Positions 9,425-20,672 of a DNA stretch of 64,000 nucleotides are shown piece by piece; positions within the stretch are counted from its first letter, which is position 1, and each line of letters starts with the position of its first letter. Where the stretch lies: NCBI GenBank assembly GCA_029891345.1, contig CM056997.1, positions 219,002,712 through 219,066,711 on the forward strand, written 5' to 3'. The position numbers and the translations under genes were made by a program. Below the pieces are notes generated by a model. It was not told the origin of the DNA. It worked only from the letters and a program-made list of their open reading frames with translations, and made no database searches. The DNA comes from Dryococelus australis (lineage: Eukaryota; Arthropoda; Insecta; Phasmatodea; Phasmatidae).

Positions 9425-9720
9425 CGTAGCTCAGTAGGTATGCCCTGCCCTCATAGCTCAGGGGTAGGGTGGCCGACCTGTAGTCGGAGGATCGCGGGCT
9501 CGCGCCCCGGCGCCTCCGACGTGGCAGATGCTCAGCTCGATTGTCGCACTGGGCCATTTTACATCACTGGGACGCTACTCCCTCAGCGCGGGGGGAGATC
9601 GGCCCCTTGTGAGGGACCTTGGCCACCCAGTTGGTTGTCAGTTAGATTGCGGTGGCGAGGAGAAGCTAACCCCCTCCCCCTCCGCACCCATCAAACATAT
9701 TTTTGCTGCATGGCTAGCAT
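9425..9720 (+). mobile_element. tRNA-derived SINE, second type
   Basis: TAGCTCAGGGGTAGGGTGG (A-box-like, ~9,455) and GCGGGCTCGCGCCCCGG (B-box-like, ~9,493) with a stem CCTGTAGTCGGAGG between them mimic a tRNA. The body that follows (ACTCCCTCAGCGCGGGG, CCACCCAGTTGGTTGTCAG) differs from the 7.0-kb SINE. No CCA end or clean acceptor stem, so I prefer SINE to tRNA gene. Confidence 0.55.
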
Positions 9721-11019
9721 TATTGTACAGGATTCCCAGGGTAGCGCCTGGGAGCTGTTTCCAAAACTGAATTTTACTCTCTTTTTCCCTGCCTGTACGG
9801 GATAAAAGAGAGTGGTGAAGTTGTCGCACTGGGAATTCGTCAACAAGTCGGTCTCACTAGAGCATCGTCAACGTCAAAAATGTCAAATGAAGGGTTTAAA
9901 AAAAAAAAGGGTCAGAGTCGTTGACTGGTAATTGAAAAAAGAAAAAAATAAAGAGGGTTGGTGCGCGGGTTCGCGCAGAATACCTTTTAGTTTAGAGAGT
10001 TCAAATCCCCATCATATAAAAATAAATTTTATTATTTATTTTATGTGATATGTATTTTAACAGTTTATAATTTAATTTATTGCCAGAAAACGCTTATTTC
10101 TAGACTATCTTTATCTAAAAGAGATAACACAAATAAATAATACAAACCGAAGTTTAATAAAAAAAACACAGGCAGCCGAATGCGCAGTGCATTTATTTGC
10201 GTATTATTGCTTTTATTCAAAGAAAGTCTTGAAATAAATGTTTTATAACAAAAACATAACTTAAAGGCCTAAACAACAATAATGTATAACTTAAAATAAC
10301 TAGAAAATTGTCATTACATGATGGAGGTTGAGCAACACACACAACTTACGAACAAACAGTGTAAAAACAGAATTTGACATTAGTAGCATAAGTGAAGTTA
10401 ACCCACTCACATAAAAACTTTATTAATAGCATTATGATATTTTTGCCTTCTTTTAGTCTCCTTACCGTATAAGCTTGTTTAATTACGGAAAGCACAAGAC
10501 TGATTATTATGCCTGTTACAGATAAGTACTTAACTAATAAAATAATGTTTTAATTATTGGTTTAAATGTCCGCTGTACATAAATGTAAATACAGTACCTT
10601 GTGTTTTATACATAAGTAGTGCCAATACTAATATAATATTCCATACATTAATAGTCCAGTACTTGTACTCAGAAACTTAAATAAATAAATTCTTTTGGGA
10701 AGAAAATTCTTCGCACATTTTGGATGTACCACAAATCACCTACATTCCATATTTAATTGCATTTTACCCTCCCGACTGCCGGACGTCTGCTATTGCGAGT
10801 TGAATTTTGACTGCCATTTACAATTAGCTGTTAGCACTTTAGGTAACGTGTGGATATGAATTCATGAATTATTTTATCTCTTCTGCTACAGAAACTTTTA
10901 TGCCTTCTGTTGTGCTCATGGGTATAACAGAAAGATGCAGAAATTGGTTTCGTGTAGGGACGGCTTAACGTTCCCGCCTGCCGGCAAGACAGTAGTAGGG
11001 AACCTGCGGCAGCATGCAG
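9721..11019. other. AT-rich, no gene seen
   Basis: At 9,955-10,015 there is a weak tRNA-like unit (GGTGCGCGGGTTCGCGCAG and AGAGTTCAAATCCCC). The rest is AT-rich without coding similarity or clear repeats. Confidence 0.4.
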
Positions 11020-11648
11020 TACACTGTAAAAAATTTGAGGTAAAATTCCATTACATATAAGGGAAACTAATTACCTGTACACGTGAGGTAATATTACCGG
11101 TGAAATGTGGAGTAAGTTTACATTACAAATAAGGTACTATTCCCTAATTGTACGGCAAAAGTACCTGACAAAAGTACCTGACAAAAGTGGGGGAAAATCT
11201 CATTCAAGTAAGGTAATATTAACTATATTGTAAAGTAAAATTATATTTAAAAATACAAAGGGTATTAGAATTATTAATGTTTTTATTACCTATATTATCA
11301 GACTCACAGTAACCGAAACCTCAACTCTAAAAGCCACGAAACTTGCTGGTGGCTGGGTGCGAACCATGAACCTCTATCACGATGTAAGGATGCGATATCC
11401 ATTACACCATGACAACAAGATAGCATAAGTGATTATTAGTGTGTTAAACGATATTTTCCTTCCACCCATCCTCCCGTGTAGCTATTGAGACAATGCTGAA
11501 GAGATGCACGGGTTATAGTGTAATTTTCCCATTCATTTACGGGACTTTTCACTACCATGTACGTAAATTTTACTCCAGAGTGCAGTGATTTTACCTTATA
11601 CGTAAGGAAAACTATGTTTCCCACTTTACCGTTAATTTTTGCAGTGTA
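11020..11648. mobile_element. MITE with TACACTGYAAAAA ends and a nested tRNA-like unit
   Basis: Left end TACACTGTAAAAAATTTGAG, right end (reverse complement) TACACTGCAAAAATTAACGG. Both arms continue with GGTAAA-rich sequence on the inside (ACCTGACAAAAGT is duplicated at 11,161-11,190). About 629 bp and non-coding. A tRNA-like sequence on the - strand lies in the middle. Confidence 0.6.
11335..11413 (-). other. tRNA-like unit
   Basis: On the - strand: TGTCATGGTGTAATGGATATCG (A box) then GAGGTTCATGGTTCGCACCC (B box). The ends pair poorly and no clean anticodon arm is visible, so this looks like a tRNA pseudogene or a SINE head, not an active tRNA. Confidence 0.45.
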
Positions 11649-12553
11649 GCCAATCGAATACAATGCCCATTTCCAGAGCATAGTACAGCCTGTGAGAACC
11701 GAGACAAATCAGTGAAAACCAATGTAAATTGAGCTGCTGATAATCAGTGACAAATAACTAATTAATGTGATGACTGAATTTCGCTGTTTTATTTACGATT
11801 CCCACTGAATGTCGAGAACTCCACAGCCTAAGCCACTTTTTCCCAGTTCATTCTTTAATTTGTCAGTCGGCAGGTATCAACTGACTTTCAGTGAATATTA
11901 TTTCACTTATTGGTGTCAGTGATTCGGGTTTAGAGTGTACTTATCTCTTGTGGTAGAACAGGTGGCTTTACAGAAAAAATTTACCCAAGTGCTTCAAGTC
12001 TCTGATATATAAGGACCGAAGTATTTCATTTTGAAGATCTCTGGGCTAGATTTTACCGTCCTAGGCCCATTATTCTGTCGTCTTAGTGCACGGCTAATTC
12101 AACTCGACAAAAAGTAGGACAGGATTCAGTTGGATTTTTCACTAATGGGGATCAACTTTACGCGTAATTGGAGTCTAGCTTGTGCTAAAATTGATACAAG
12201 AAATTTCCAAGTACTTTTGATAATTACCATGAGAGAGGAGGAACCGGCAAGTTATTTCCTGTATGATGCGAGTCAGAAATAGGTGAGTATTAGGGCCATA
12301 TCGGCTTCGAACATAGACATAATTCGCGGTAGACAGTGCTTGATAGCTACGCAGTAACCAATCTCTCGTGTTTCTAAAGTGGTATGTTTCCTCGACAATT
12401 GCACCGTCAAACAATGTGGTTTCGATTTAAGATCTAAAATCTTTTTAATAGTCGTAAATGTTATGTTCTCTGACCCAATTGTAATACACATTGAATATAT
12501 TCCAGTTATTCAAAGTATATTTTTAACATATACGTGCTGGAACACTATATGTA
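11649..12553. other. No supported gene
   Basis: Unique-looking AT-rich sequence. Short frames on the - strand (12,175-12,490) overlap each other in different frames and resemble nothing I know. Confidence 0.4.
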
Positions 12554-12700
12554 GTTGACGATGAAGTGAGCGCACAAAAATCAACCTTAAAAAAAAATCA
12601 CTCACGGCAACTGAATGCGTATTTTAATGTAAGCACTGACCGTAAAACTCAGAGTAAAGTTGGTGGTGAGTTAGGAGTACTAGTTCCTCGTCGTAACGTC
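12554..12700. mobile_element. MITE family A, left-end fragment
   Basis: GTTGACGATGAAGTGAGCGCAC matches the family A left end, and the following CTTAAAAAAAAATCACTC and CAGAGTAAAGTTGGTGGTGAG match the 24.6-kb copy (CCTTAAAAAAATTCACTG, CCAGTAAAGTTGGTAACGA). The right end is not seen. Confidence 0.55.
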
Positions 12701-13489
12701 TCACCAGACACAACATTTAACATTCACGGCACAAGAAATTCATCAATTAATTTTGTTTTGCGCTCTTAAGAATAGAGAAATCCTAATATTAACCCATTTG
12801 AATTTATAACCAACTCAAAACATTACTTGGTTGACGCATCAGCACAAGTTAAAGGAATCCATTGGTTTATTTTATGTATTTTCCATTCCGTGTTTCAAAG
12901 CTCGGTATTCCGTAAATTTATCTGGCAGTTCCTATTAAGCTCTCTGATTCCAACTTTTATCACAACTATTTTCGGTATTCGTAATGTCAACGTAGCAAAA
13001 CCAGCCATGTGCTTAGTGTATGCACATATTGTGTGAATATGTATAGAATCATTACTTTCGGAGTAATTTATGTTAAGTATCACACTGTTATTAATAAGAA
13101 TTGTGATACGCCGGCAAATATTATCACGATTATAGGCCATGTATAAAGCGGGAAATAGTATTTTTTAATATTTTACTTAAAACAAATAACGCGCTATTTA
13201 AAGTCGTTTAGGTACGTTGCTGTCTTTAATGTAGCCCGTAAATGTTATTTTAAATAATTATGCTGTCATTCAATGACAATTCAGCACGTATGGTTTGCCG
13301 TAGATGTTGGACAAAATATTATTATATCGAATGTTTTAATTCCTATGACGGACGAAAATTCGAGCCTATGCAAGTATTTAACGAGGAATGTTTTAAACAG
13401 TGTGGCACCAATATAACTAGGGAAAATGATAAATTAGTTCCTAAACGTCAGATCGTTTATTTCTAAATAGTAAAAAACACACTATCAGA
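12701..13489. other. No supported gene
   Basis: AT-rich. One 68-codon frame at 13,260-13,466 (+) has a fair codon look (MVCRRCWTKYYYIECFNSYD) but no family match or neighbours that would support it. Confidence 0.35.
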
Positions 13490-14620
13490 GCTCGCAAAGA
13501 TATATTTACTGAAATCAACTTGAGTAGAAGAAAAATGACGAGTTGGCGCCATCGGGATCTCGGAGATGTTCATGCTGACATTCCTGTCAGTCGGCGGCCG
13601 TCTTGTCCGCCATATTGGATGTCTGTAGGCTTGGCCTGAAGTTGACTCCGGTGACCTGTGACGTTGAAAACCCAAAATCTCAACACTTCCCCCCTCCCTC
13701 TCTCTCTCACAAGCAAAATATAAAAATATATATATACAAAATTGTTAAAAAAAGTATTATTAAATAATTAATTTGAAAAAAAACCTCACATTTACAGAGG
13801 ACCCTCCCCGCCCCTGCACCCTCCCCAACAGATGACTAGCCCATAGACTCAATATGAGGTAGATCGATCTCGCTGGCTGCGCAAAGTCAATCTCCATGTC
13901 CAAATATTTTACTGGTTTTCTGCCAACACGTCTAGCGAAATCGGCATGGTTTGGATTTTAGGTTAGAAACCTGATTTGTAAACAAACTATTGAGATGTAT
14001 ATATTATTCCTCTAACCAATTTGTAATGTAGTTTCATTAAATTAAAACCAGTAAAAGCATTTTATTTACATAATAGTGCTTGTCATTTAAAAATTAATAT
14101 ATAAACAAACACGTTCATCACTGTTGACAGTGTTACTTTGACAGTTTTGTTCCTTTGGGGTAGGTCAATGTTGGGTACATGCGCAGAAGAAGAATAAGCG
14201 TTCTACCTCATATTTAGTCTATCGACTAACCCCTGCCACCAATTGCTATTGGCTGTTTAGTTGGCAGGTCTCCACCCCCACCACCCCTAGTATGCACTCA
14301 TTCTATCGTATGTAGCCATCTTGGTATTTTCGTTTGTCATTTGTTTATAAATTGCTGGAGGACGCCATCTTTGATTTCGTATGTTTACTTTTACATAACC
14401 TAGGTGGCACTAGTGTATTAATAATCGATATCGCCGCCAGGCGAGTTCCCGTTTTAGCCACCAGTTGGAGGGCATATTTATTTATGTTTGTAATGTAAAG
14501 TTGGTGCTGTCAGCGCCCTCCATATTGGATTACATTTCCAACACATAGGGGGAGTTGATTTCTAGATTTTTCAACCAGGCGAGCTACCGATTCAGCCGCC
14601 AGGTGAGCTTTCGACACTCA
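13490..14620 (-). repeat. Dispersed AAGATGG-rich repeat, copy 2 (inverted), with nested MITE
   Basis: Read on the - strand, GGCTACATACGATAGAATGAG (~14,290) matches GGTTACATACGACAGAATTAG at ~3,385, with AAGATGG motifs around both. GCCATCTTGG, GCCATCTTTG and CCATATTGG occur repeatedly at 13,610, 14,315, 14,365 and 14,520. The 13,834-14,230 MITE sits inside. The outer limits are approximate. Confidence 0.45.
13834..14230. mobile_element. MITE with ATAGACT-AATATGAGGTAGA ends
   Basis: Left CCATAGACTCAATATGAGGT-AGATCG faces right CGTTCTACCTCATATTTAGTC-TATCG; the reverse complement gives CGATAGACTAAATATGAGGT, an inverted end of ~28 bp with few mismatches. About 396 bp, non-coding, no transposase. 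Confidence 0.65.
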
Positions 14621-15346
14621 TATATTTTTATAGGCACAGGAAAATCTATAATTTTCCATCCTATTTAAGAAATTATTTTTCCAAAATGCAATATACATAC
14701 GTGCATGACGCGGGACATTGAATAGGTGCATATTTGACTAAATGTTCAATTTTTATTAAAAGTTGTAAGTTATTCAATTTTAGAAAGTATTATTTAATTG
14801 TATAATCGTACATAGATTACAATAATATTTTATACAATAATTTAAAATAAAATTCATTTCATTTCTCTGCAATTTCTATTTAATTTTATTCTTAAAAATT
14901 AGGTAAACGAAAAATGAAACACTAATTTCTAAACAGCCATCATTTTATTTTATTGATTTAATTCAGTCGTTCATGCAGTAGAAAAAAATATTACAATATT
15001 CTTCGACATATATGCATCACAACACATGCAACTTTGTTTTAGGTTACAGTCTTTTATGCTCTCTATTCACGCTCGTGTTGTCATTTTGCGAAAATATTGA
15101 GATATTTATTACGTCGACAGACTGTGCAGGGCAGGTTATGAAGCTAACTACACTTTGTCATGTACCGAAGTCACAAGAGACATGTATTAAAATGTGGTAC
15201 ATGCAACAAACATTTGTTTTAATGTTATGTAAAGATAGCGCCACGGACTCTGTGTGTGATGCTGTGTTCTTTATACTGTGTACTATTTGGTAAATGAAAT
15301 AAAAAGTAGTCTGGCTGAAAAAGTTGTAACGAATAGATCCAGTTTA
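14621..15346. other. AT-rich; possible 5' LTR of the copia element at its right side
   Basis: No gene seen. The primer binding site at 15,351 implies that a copia 5' LTR should end just before it; an AATAAA lies at 15,297-15,302. I could not find a matching 3' LTR, so the LTR limits are unknown. Confidence 0.35.
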
Positions 15347-15350
15347 ACAG

Positions 15351-15366
15351 ATTATGGGCCAGGCAA
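15351..15366 (+). other. Copia-type primer binding site (half initiator-Met tRNA)
   Basis: ATTATGGGCCAGGCAAG resembles the complement of the anticodon-stem region of initiator methionine tRNA (TTATGGGCCCAGC), the internal primer used by copia-type elements. One C is missing. It lies ~150 nt before the gag start, as expected. Confidence 0.55.
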
Positions 15367-15501
15367 GCTAAAGGCCTCGGTGTTTGAGATTGTTTACTCT
15401 TAAGAAGTGTGGTTACGGTAAAGTCAACATAAATGAAAGTGATTTGGGTGAATCGTAGTTTTGTTCTTAATTCGGCGGTAAAGTCGAGCCTACACTCCTC
15501 A

Positions 15502-16125
15502 ATGAACACTTCCAAAATGGATGGTTTGATCGGCGGCCAAGTCGACACAAAATTGGGCAACATGGAAATTCAAGTTGACTGTATTGCTCAGGGTAACTAA
15601 CCCACTTGGCATTACCGATGGCACCACCCCGCCTCCTGTAAAGGAAGAGAGTAAGCAAGATTATGGGAAATAGGCAGAAAAGGATGCCAAAACTCAAGGT
15701 ATAATTGTAACACGTATTGAAGATCGTGTTCTTCAACAAATTATATCATGTAAAACAGTCTGTGATATCTGGAATAAACTTCATACAGTTTATGAACAAA
15801 AAAGTGAATTGTCTGTACCTCGGGAGATTTGATGCAATCTTGGACAACCTAATGTCTCTTGGTGCTGATGTCAACGAAAGCATGGCGATCACAAAAATCA
15901 TCTCGAGTCTTCCAGGGCAGAATCAGCATTTCATATCGGCTTGGGAGTCCATGCCAGTGGAGCGGAGAAAGATGGACGAGCTGACATCTTGGTTGCTGGT
16001 CGAGGTGCAGCGATTCAAGGCAAGGGTAGAAGAAGAGGGACCATCGAGTTCCACAGCATTCCAGGTGATAAAGGCAGGAAGAAAGTGCTTTACTTATGGT
16101 AAAGTTGGACACTACTAACGAGAAT
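15502..16125 (+). pseudogene. Copia Gag remnant
   Basis: Capsid-type Gag of a Ty1/copia element. It starts MNTSKMDGLIGG and is cut by stops and frame changes. CKTVCDIWNKLHTVYEQKS (~15,755) is the conserved helix pair of copia Gag, followed in another frame by LGADVNESMAITKIISSLPG (~15,860) and ISAWESMPVERR. The zinc knuckle at 16,085-16,128 reads CFTYGKVGHY, stop, RECK: the second Cys of CX2CX4HX4C is Tyr and a stop follows the His. It is part of the 15.35-19.1 kb element. Confidence 0.8.
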
Positions 16126-16289
16126 GTAAGTCTAATATAAAGAAAAGAGAAAATACTAATAACAATAAATTCCAAATTATTCTTTATAAGGGCGTCAAAT
16201 ATTGCCAACAGTGCAAAAAGTCAGTTCGTAATATAAATTAATGTTGGTTTGGAAATAAATCAAGTAGGCCTATTACTACCAATGCATTT

Positions 16290-17430
16290 CAGGTCTATGT
16301 AATGCCTGCAATAAACAGTAAGTGTGTCAGTGATGAACGGGTAATGGATAGTGGTGCATCAGATCACATGTCATATGATAAACATATCTTCATTAATTAT
16401 AAAGAACTAAAATTCTCAAAAGAGATCATATTGGGCGATGGAAAAGTTATTCAAGCTGTTTGTATTGGTGACCTAAAGTTACAAGCCCATAATGGGCATG
16501 AATGGTTAGATACTACTTTGTATAATGTTTTCTATGTGCCAAATATAAAAGTAAATCTTTTCTCAGCACTGCAATGGATAAAGGATACCAGATACATATG
16601 AATAGTGAGTCATGTAGTTTCCTAAAACAAGGAAGCAGTTTGATTGATGCTACTGCTTATCGCAGAGATAAACTATATATAATGAACTTTAAGTATACAG
16701 ATACCCATGCTTGTGTTGGTAAAGTAAATGCAAATTTAATTGAGTGGCATGAAAAGTTGGGAGATCAGAACATAGAGCAGTTAAAGTTGATTCTAAAAAG
16801 AAGTCAAATAGAATGTACACTAGGAGGTGAACAGTCAACACGTGTTCCTTGTGTGAAAGGGAATTTGCACAAACAGCCATTTCCCTTAAGTGAAGCAAGG
16901 GTTGAAAAACGAGGTCAAGTATTACATATGGATTTGTGTGGTCCAATGGAGATCGATTCCTTAGGAAGTGCTCGTTATTACTTAATAATTTAGGATGACT
17001 ACACACATTTTAAAACAGTATTGTTTTGAGAAACAAGGCTGACACTGTAAACAAAGTAAAGATTTTTCTGAACTATGATATTAAAAATTTGGATCATAGC
17101 GTGCAAATTATTAGGTCAGACAATGGGACTGAATTCATCAACAAAGATTTTCAGGCACTAATGGATAGCTTGGGAATAATACACCAGAAAAGTGTAGCAT
17201 ACACACTGGAACAGAACGGTAGAGCTCAACGAGAAATACGTACCATAAACGAGTCAGCCAGAACGATGTTATTGTCCAGCAGTTTAGATAATAATATGTT
17301 TGCTGAAGCGGTTAATACTGCAGTTTATGTCTTAAATAGGACAGGTACAAGTAAAAGTGAAAATAAAACACCATTTGAATTGTGGGCAAACGAAGGGCTA
17401 TTTGACATAAATTAGTTGGAAATTGTCATG
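16290..17430 (+). pseudogene. Copia protease and integrase remnant
   Basis: Aspartic protease motif VMDSGASDHMS at ~16,342 with NVFYVPNIKVNLFSALQ downstream. Next, in another frame, comes the GAG-pre-integrase zinc region (WHEKLGDQN, His replaced by Asp in the HHCC set; CVKGNLHKQPFP). The integrase core follows: HMDLCGPM (~16,926), a stop at 16,991, then SDNGTEF (Asp codon 17,119-17,121) and, exactly 35 residues on, LEQNGRAQREIRT, where the catalytic Glu is Gln (codon 17,227-17,229). TPFELWANEG and a post-integrase region run to ~17,700. The enzyme would cut and join LTR DNA in a live element; here the active site is lost. Confidence 0.85.
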
Positions 17431-17434
17431 TCAA

Positions 17435-19110
17435 AAGTAATGGTTCATATTCCTGACCAAAAAAAGCAGAGATGGGACGCAAAGTCAGAAACAGGTTTCT
17501 TAGTGGGTTATGGTGAAAACACTTAGGGATATCGTGTTTATTTTCCTGACTTAAATGATGTCTTGATCAAAAGAGAAATAATATTCATTAAGGAAAGTGG
17601 AAATGAAATCAAAGAAAAATCTAATGCTGGGATGCAAGAAGGATTTCCAGTTGGAAATACAAATGTGAATATGGGATATCCAGAACAGGATGTTGGAAAG
17701 AAAAAAAACAGATGAGGAAATGGAAGACGATAAAACCAGATAGAACCAGGTGCATCCAGAAACCGAAAACCAAGACAAATGGAAATACATCAGGGAAGGT
17801 CAAAAAGACAGAAGAATAATCCAAAATTATTAGAAGACTACGAGACAAGTCTCATATCACCATTGACCTATGAAGATGCCATGAACGGTAATGACAAAAC
17901 GAACTGGGAGATAGATATGAAGAAGGAGCTAGATACATTGGAAGATAATAATACGTGGGTAGAAGTTACTGAGGTCCCAGAAGGAGGTGATATTATATCT
18001 AGTAAATGGGTTTCTGAAATAAAAGAAACTGAGGGTAAACAGTTGCATAAAACACGTTTAGTGGCTAGAGATTTTGAACAAAATGAGTGTAATTTGTCAG
18101 AAGTGTATTCTCCAGTTGCAAAGTTAGCTACATATAGAATCTTCATGCTGTTGCAAATAACAAAAATAGGCCAGTTCATCAAACTGATGTAGTAGGGGCA
18201 TTTTTACATGGCGACATTACAGAAGCAGTTTACATAAAACTTCCTGGCAATGATGGAAAAATATATAAATTAAATAAATATTTATATGATTTGAAAAGTT
18301 CCCCCAAACACTGAAATTAGAAGTTTGATAAATTTATGGCGAATGAAAGGTTTCAAAAGCCAAAGATAATTATTGTTTGTACATTAGGAAATCAAATAAT
18401 AACATTTTGTATGTGTTGTTATATGTGATGATATTTTGTGTTTTGGGTAACAAAATGAACAAGTTCAGGAATTTAAGACACAGTCACACAAAATCTTTAA
18501 GATGAAAGAAAGACTTAGGAACAGCTAAAGCATATTTGGGTATCAGTATTGAACAAGAAAAAGGAACAACAGTGTTAAGTGAAAAATAATTATCCATTTA
18601 AGGTCTTAGAAAAATTTTGAACGTCTAACTGCAAACCAGTAGCTACCCCTTTGTATCAGAATTTTAATTTTAAATTACTTCAGATAGATAAGTCAGAATG
18701 TAATGAAATTGAAAGAATGTGTAGGCAGTTAATATGCTGTTTAATGTATGCAGTATGTGGTACTAGGCCTAATTTATGTGTTCCTGTAACTTTTCTGTCC
18801 AGGTACCAGCATTGTGCCTGTGACATGTTGTATATGTCACTTAAAAGAATTTTACGCTGTATAAAAGTAACTCAAAATTTAAGTCTTGAGTATGTAAGTA
18901 CAGAATCTTATCTACAATGGTATGTCGATGCAGACTGGGCAAGTTGTATTGAAGACAGGAAGTCCACTTCAGGTTATGTTTTCAAGATATTTGATTGTGT
19001 AATCACTTGGTGTAGCAAAAACAAGTCTTGTATTTCATTGTCTTCAACTGAGGCTGAATATATAGCCTTGAGTATAGCCCAGTCTGCATCTACATATCAT
19101 TGTAGATAAG
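17435..19110 (+). pseudogene. Copia reverse transcriptase and RNase H remnant
   Basis: RVT_2-type reverse transcriptase: LISPLTYEDAMNGNDKTNW (~17,850), WVEVTEVPEGGDIISSKWV, KTRLVARDFEQNE, EVYSPVAKLATYRI, then DVVGAFLHGDITEAVYIKLP after a frame change (~18,187). The polymerase active site region at 18,418-18,434 reads TATGTGATGATATT: one base short of coding the Tyr-Val-Asp-Asp motif, so it is frameshifted at the catalytic site itself. RNase H follows: WYVDADWASCIEDRKSTSG (~18,920) and CISLSSTEAEYIALS (~19,030). Coding similarity ends at ~19,095, where an inverted copy of an upstream piece begins. No 3' LTR found. Confidence 0.85.
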
Positions 19111-19142
19111 ATTCTGTACTTACATACTCAAGACTTAAATTT
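18875..19142. repeat. Perfect 45-bp inverted repeat at the end of the copia element
   Basis: 18,875-18,919 (starting AAATTTAAGTCTTGAGTATG) is repeated exactly, in reverse complement, at 19,098-19,142, with a 178-bp spacer. The second copy replaces the end of the RNase H frame. Confidence 0.9.
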
Positions 19143-20008
19143 ATGAAGTTAAACGTCCGAAAATGGGTGTTTAAACTTAATCTCTGGTAGATTAAAGTTA
19201 ATCGCGTTTGTCAGTGGTGATACGCAATCAAGCAGTAATCATAGTTTATTTGTTCTTAAACTCGCTTAAGTAAGTAGACCTTGTGTGGTGAAACCGGCCC
19301 TTATCACTGATGACGACGTAGTGGTTCAGACAAAGACTCGGGCAGACTTGTTGGAGATGTAGGTGCTGCGGCTAAAGAAGAAGGTAAGGCCGGCCGTGGT
19401 GTTCTAGGTACCACATATGAAAAAATTAGATGGTCCGTTGAAGATTTCGTAGGCGTAACAGCTGGATAAGTTGATGGTATACTGTACTATCTGTAGATGT
19501 TCGTGCTGCACTGGTGGCAGTAGATGTTGGTAGTGATAAAGGTGTCACAGCTTAAGAAGTAGATGGCACCATATCAATCTGAAACGATGGTACTGCACTG
19601 ATGGAAGAATATGCCACTAGTATAGTAGATATCACAGCTGAACAAGTCTATGGAGCTGGTAAAATAGGAGACATCTCACTCGAAGAAGTAATTGATGATG
19701 AGAAACCATTGGCGGGCAATATCCACTCGACTTTGATGTAACTGGCCGTGGATTACCTGGCATATAAGCTAGCCTGTACTATCCACCTTTCAAATTAGCC
19801 GTTGTCAAACTAAGCCTCTCAGCTGGTCCCCCATTGCTTACCACATGGGCGTATGCAAGCCGTATCACGCCTTATTATATTGTTCAGACACCGACCAGCC
19901 AATCACAGAGTTGCCACATGATTGCAGCTGGCCAATTGCATGCATGCATTGAGACATTACATGCAGGAAGGTTGGCAGGCTTTAGGTACTTATCATTATT
20001 ATATGGGC
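19143..20008. other. No firm gene; decayed coding-like stretch at 19,480-19,740
   Basis: On the + strand an almost open frame reads VRAALVAVDVGSDKGVTA and ALMEEYATSIVDITAEQVYG with two stops; on the - strand the same DNA reads Ser/Thr/Ala-rich. Repeated GATGGTAC/GTAGATGTT-type words suggest an old minisatellite or a repetitive protein. I do not recognise it. Confidence 0.35.
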
Positions 20009-20672
20009 TGTCAATGATAAGTGTTACAAATTAATAGGAGTCATACATGAGGTGAAATGCAACATAATTTATTCAGGTACCCATGTCCGGAAATCATTCG
20101 AAATGGCGATTATAGCGTGCAAGGGCAGCATCAGGTATTAAGAAATATGCGTATGAATCAGTACTGTAAACGGGTTTATTACACACAGAGAGTGTACAGC
20201 AGCTGCTCAGAATTGTTTCCTCCACATTCGATGCATGCTCTGCAACGCTACAGCTTGTTGTGGAGCACATCATTGAAGATGGCCGGCGTGTTCTTGATGA
20301 TTTCGAATGCAGCCCGAAACCTCGCCTCAAGTGTTTATTTTCTCTGGTATTCACAGGAGTGTCGTACACCAGTGTTTTTACGTGGCACCACAGGTAGGAA
20401 TCCAAAGGCGTTAAGTCGGGGTAGCGAGGTGGCCAAAAAATGAGACCTCTTACTGTGTGACAAATGGGCAGTGCAAAAAACCTTCAAACTACACGTGTAA
20501 TGCCCGGTACATGGCACTGCTTGGTTGCCAACGGGTTGCCGACTAACCCTGCTCGATGAAATCGCCATGTTTTGCTATAAGGAGGCATTTCCGGACATGG
20601 GTTCCTTAATAAAATATGTTCCATTTTATCTTATGTACCACTCCCATTAATTTGTAACATTTATTCATTGAA
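20009..20672 (-). mobile_element. Deletion derivative of a DDE transposon with ~80-bp terminal inverted repeats
   Basis: Left arm TGTTACAAATTAATAGGAGT ... CATGTCCGGAAAT (20,019-20,096) and right arm, inverted, TGTTACAAATTAATGGGAGT ... CATGTCCGGAAAT (20,587-20,664) match over ~80 bp. The ~490 bp between them hold only the C-terminal part of a transposase on the - strand. The element is therefore non-autonomous. Confidence 0.75.
20100..20460 (-). pseudogene. C-terminal fragment of a Tc1/mariner-like (DDE) transposase
   Basis: Reading the - strand: ATSLPRLNAFGFLP in one frame and LDSYLWCHVKTLVYDTPVNT in the next together give the SPDL-P-D-FLWG block that carries the last catalytic acidic residue in this superfamily, followed by LEARFRAAFEIIKNTP, AIFNDVLHNKL, and RCRACIECGGNNSEQLL, the usual end of such insect transposases. 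Two frame changes and a stop break it. It is enclosed by the matching terminal repeats of its element, which supports the call. Confidence 0.75.

Noticed and set aside
19480-19740. Semi-open frame considered as a repetitive extracellular protein
   Set aside because: Stops within 40 codons on both strands and no splice sites or neighbours in support.
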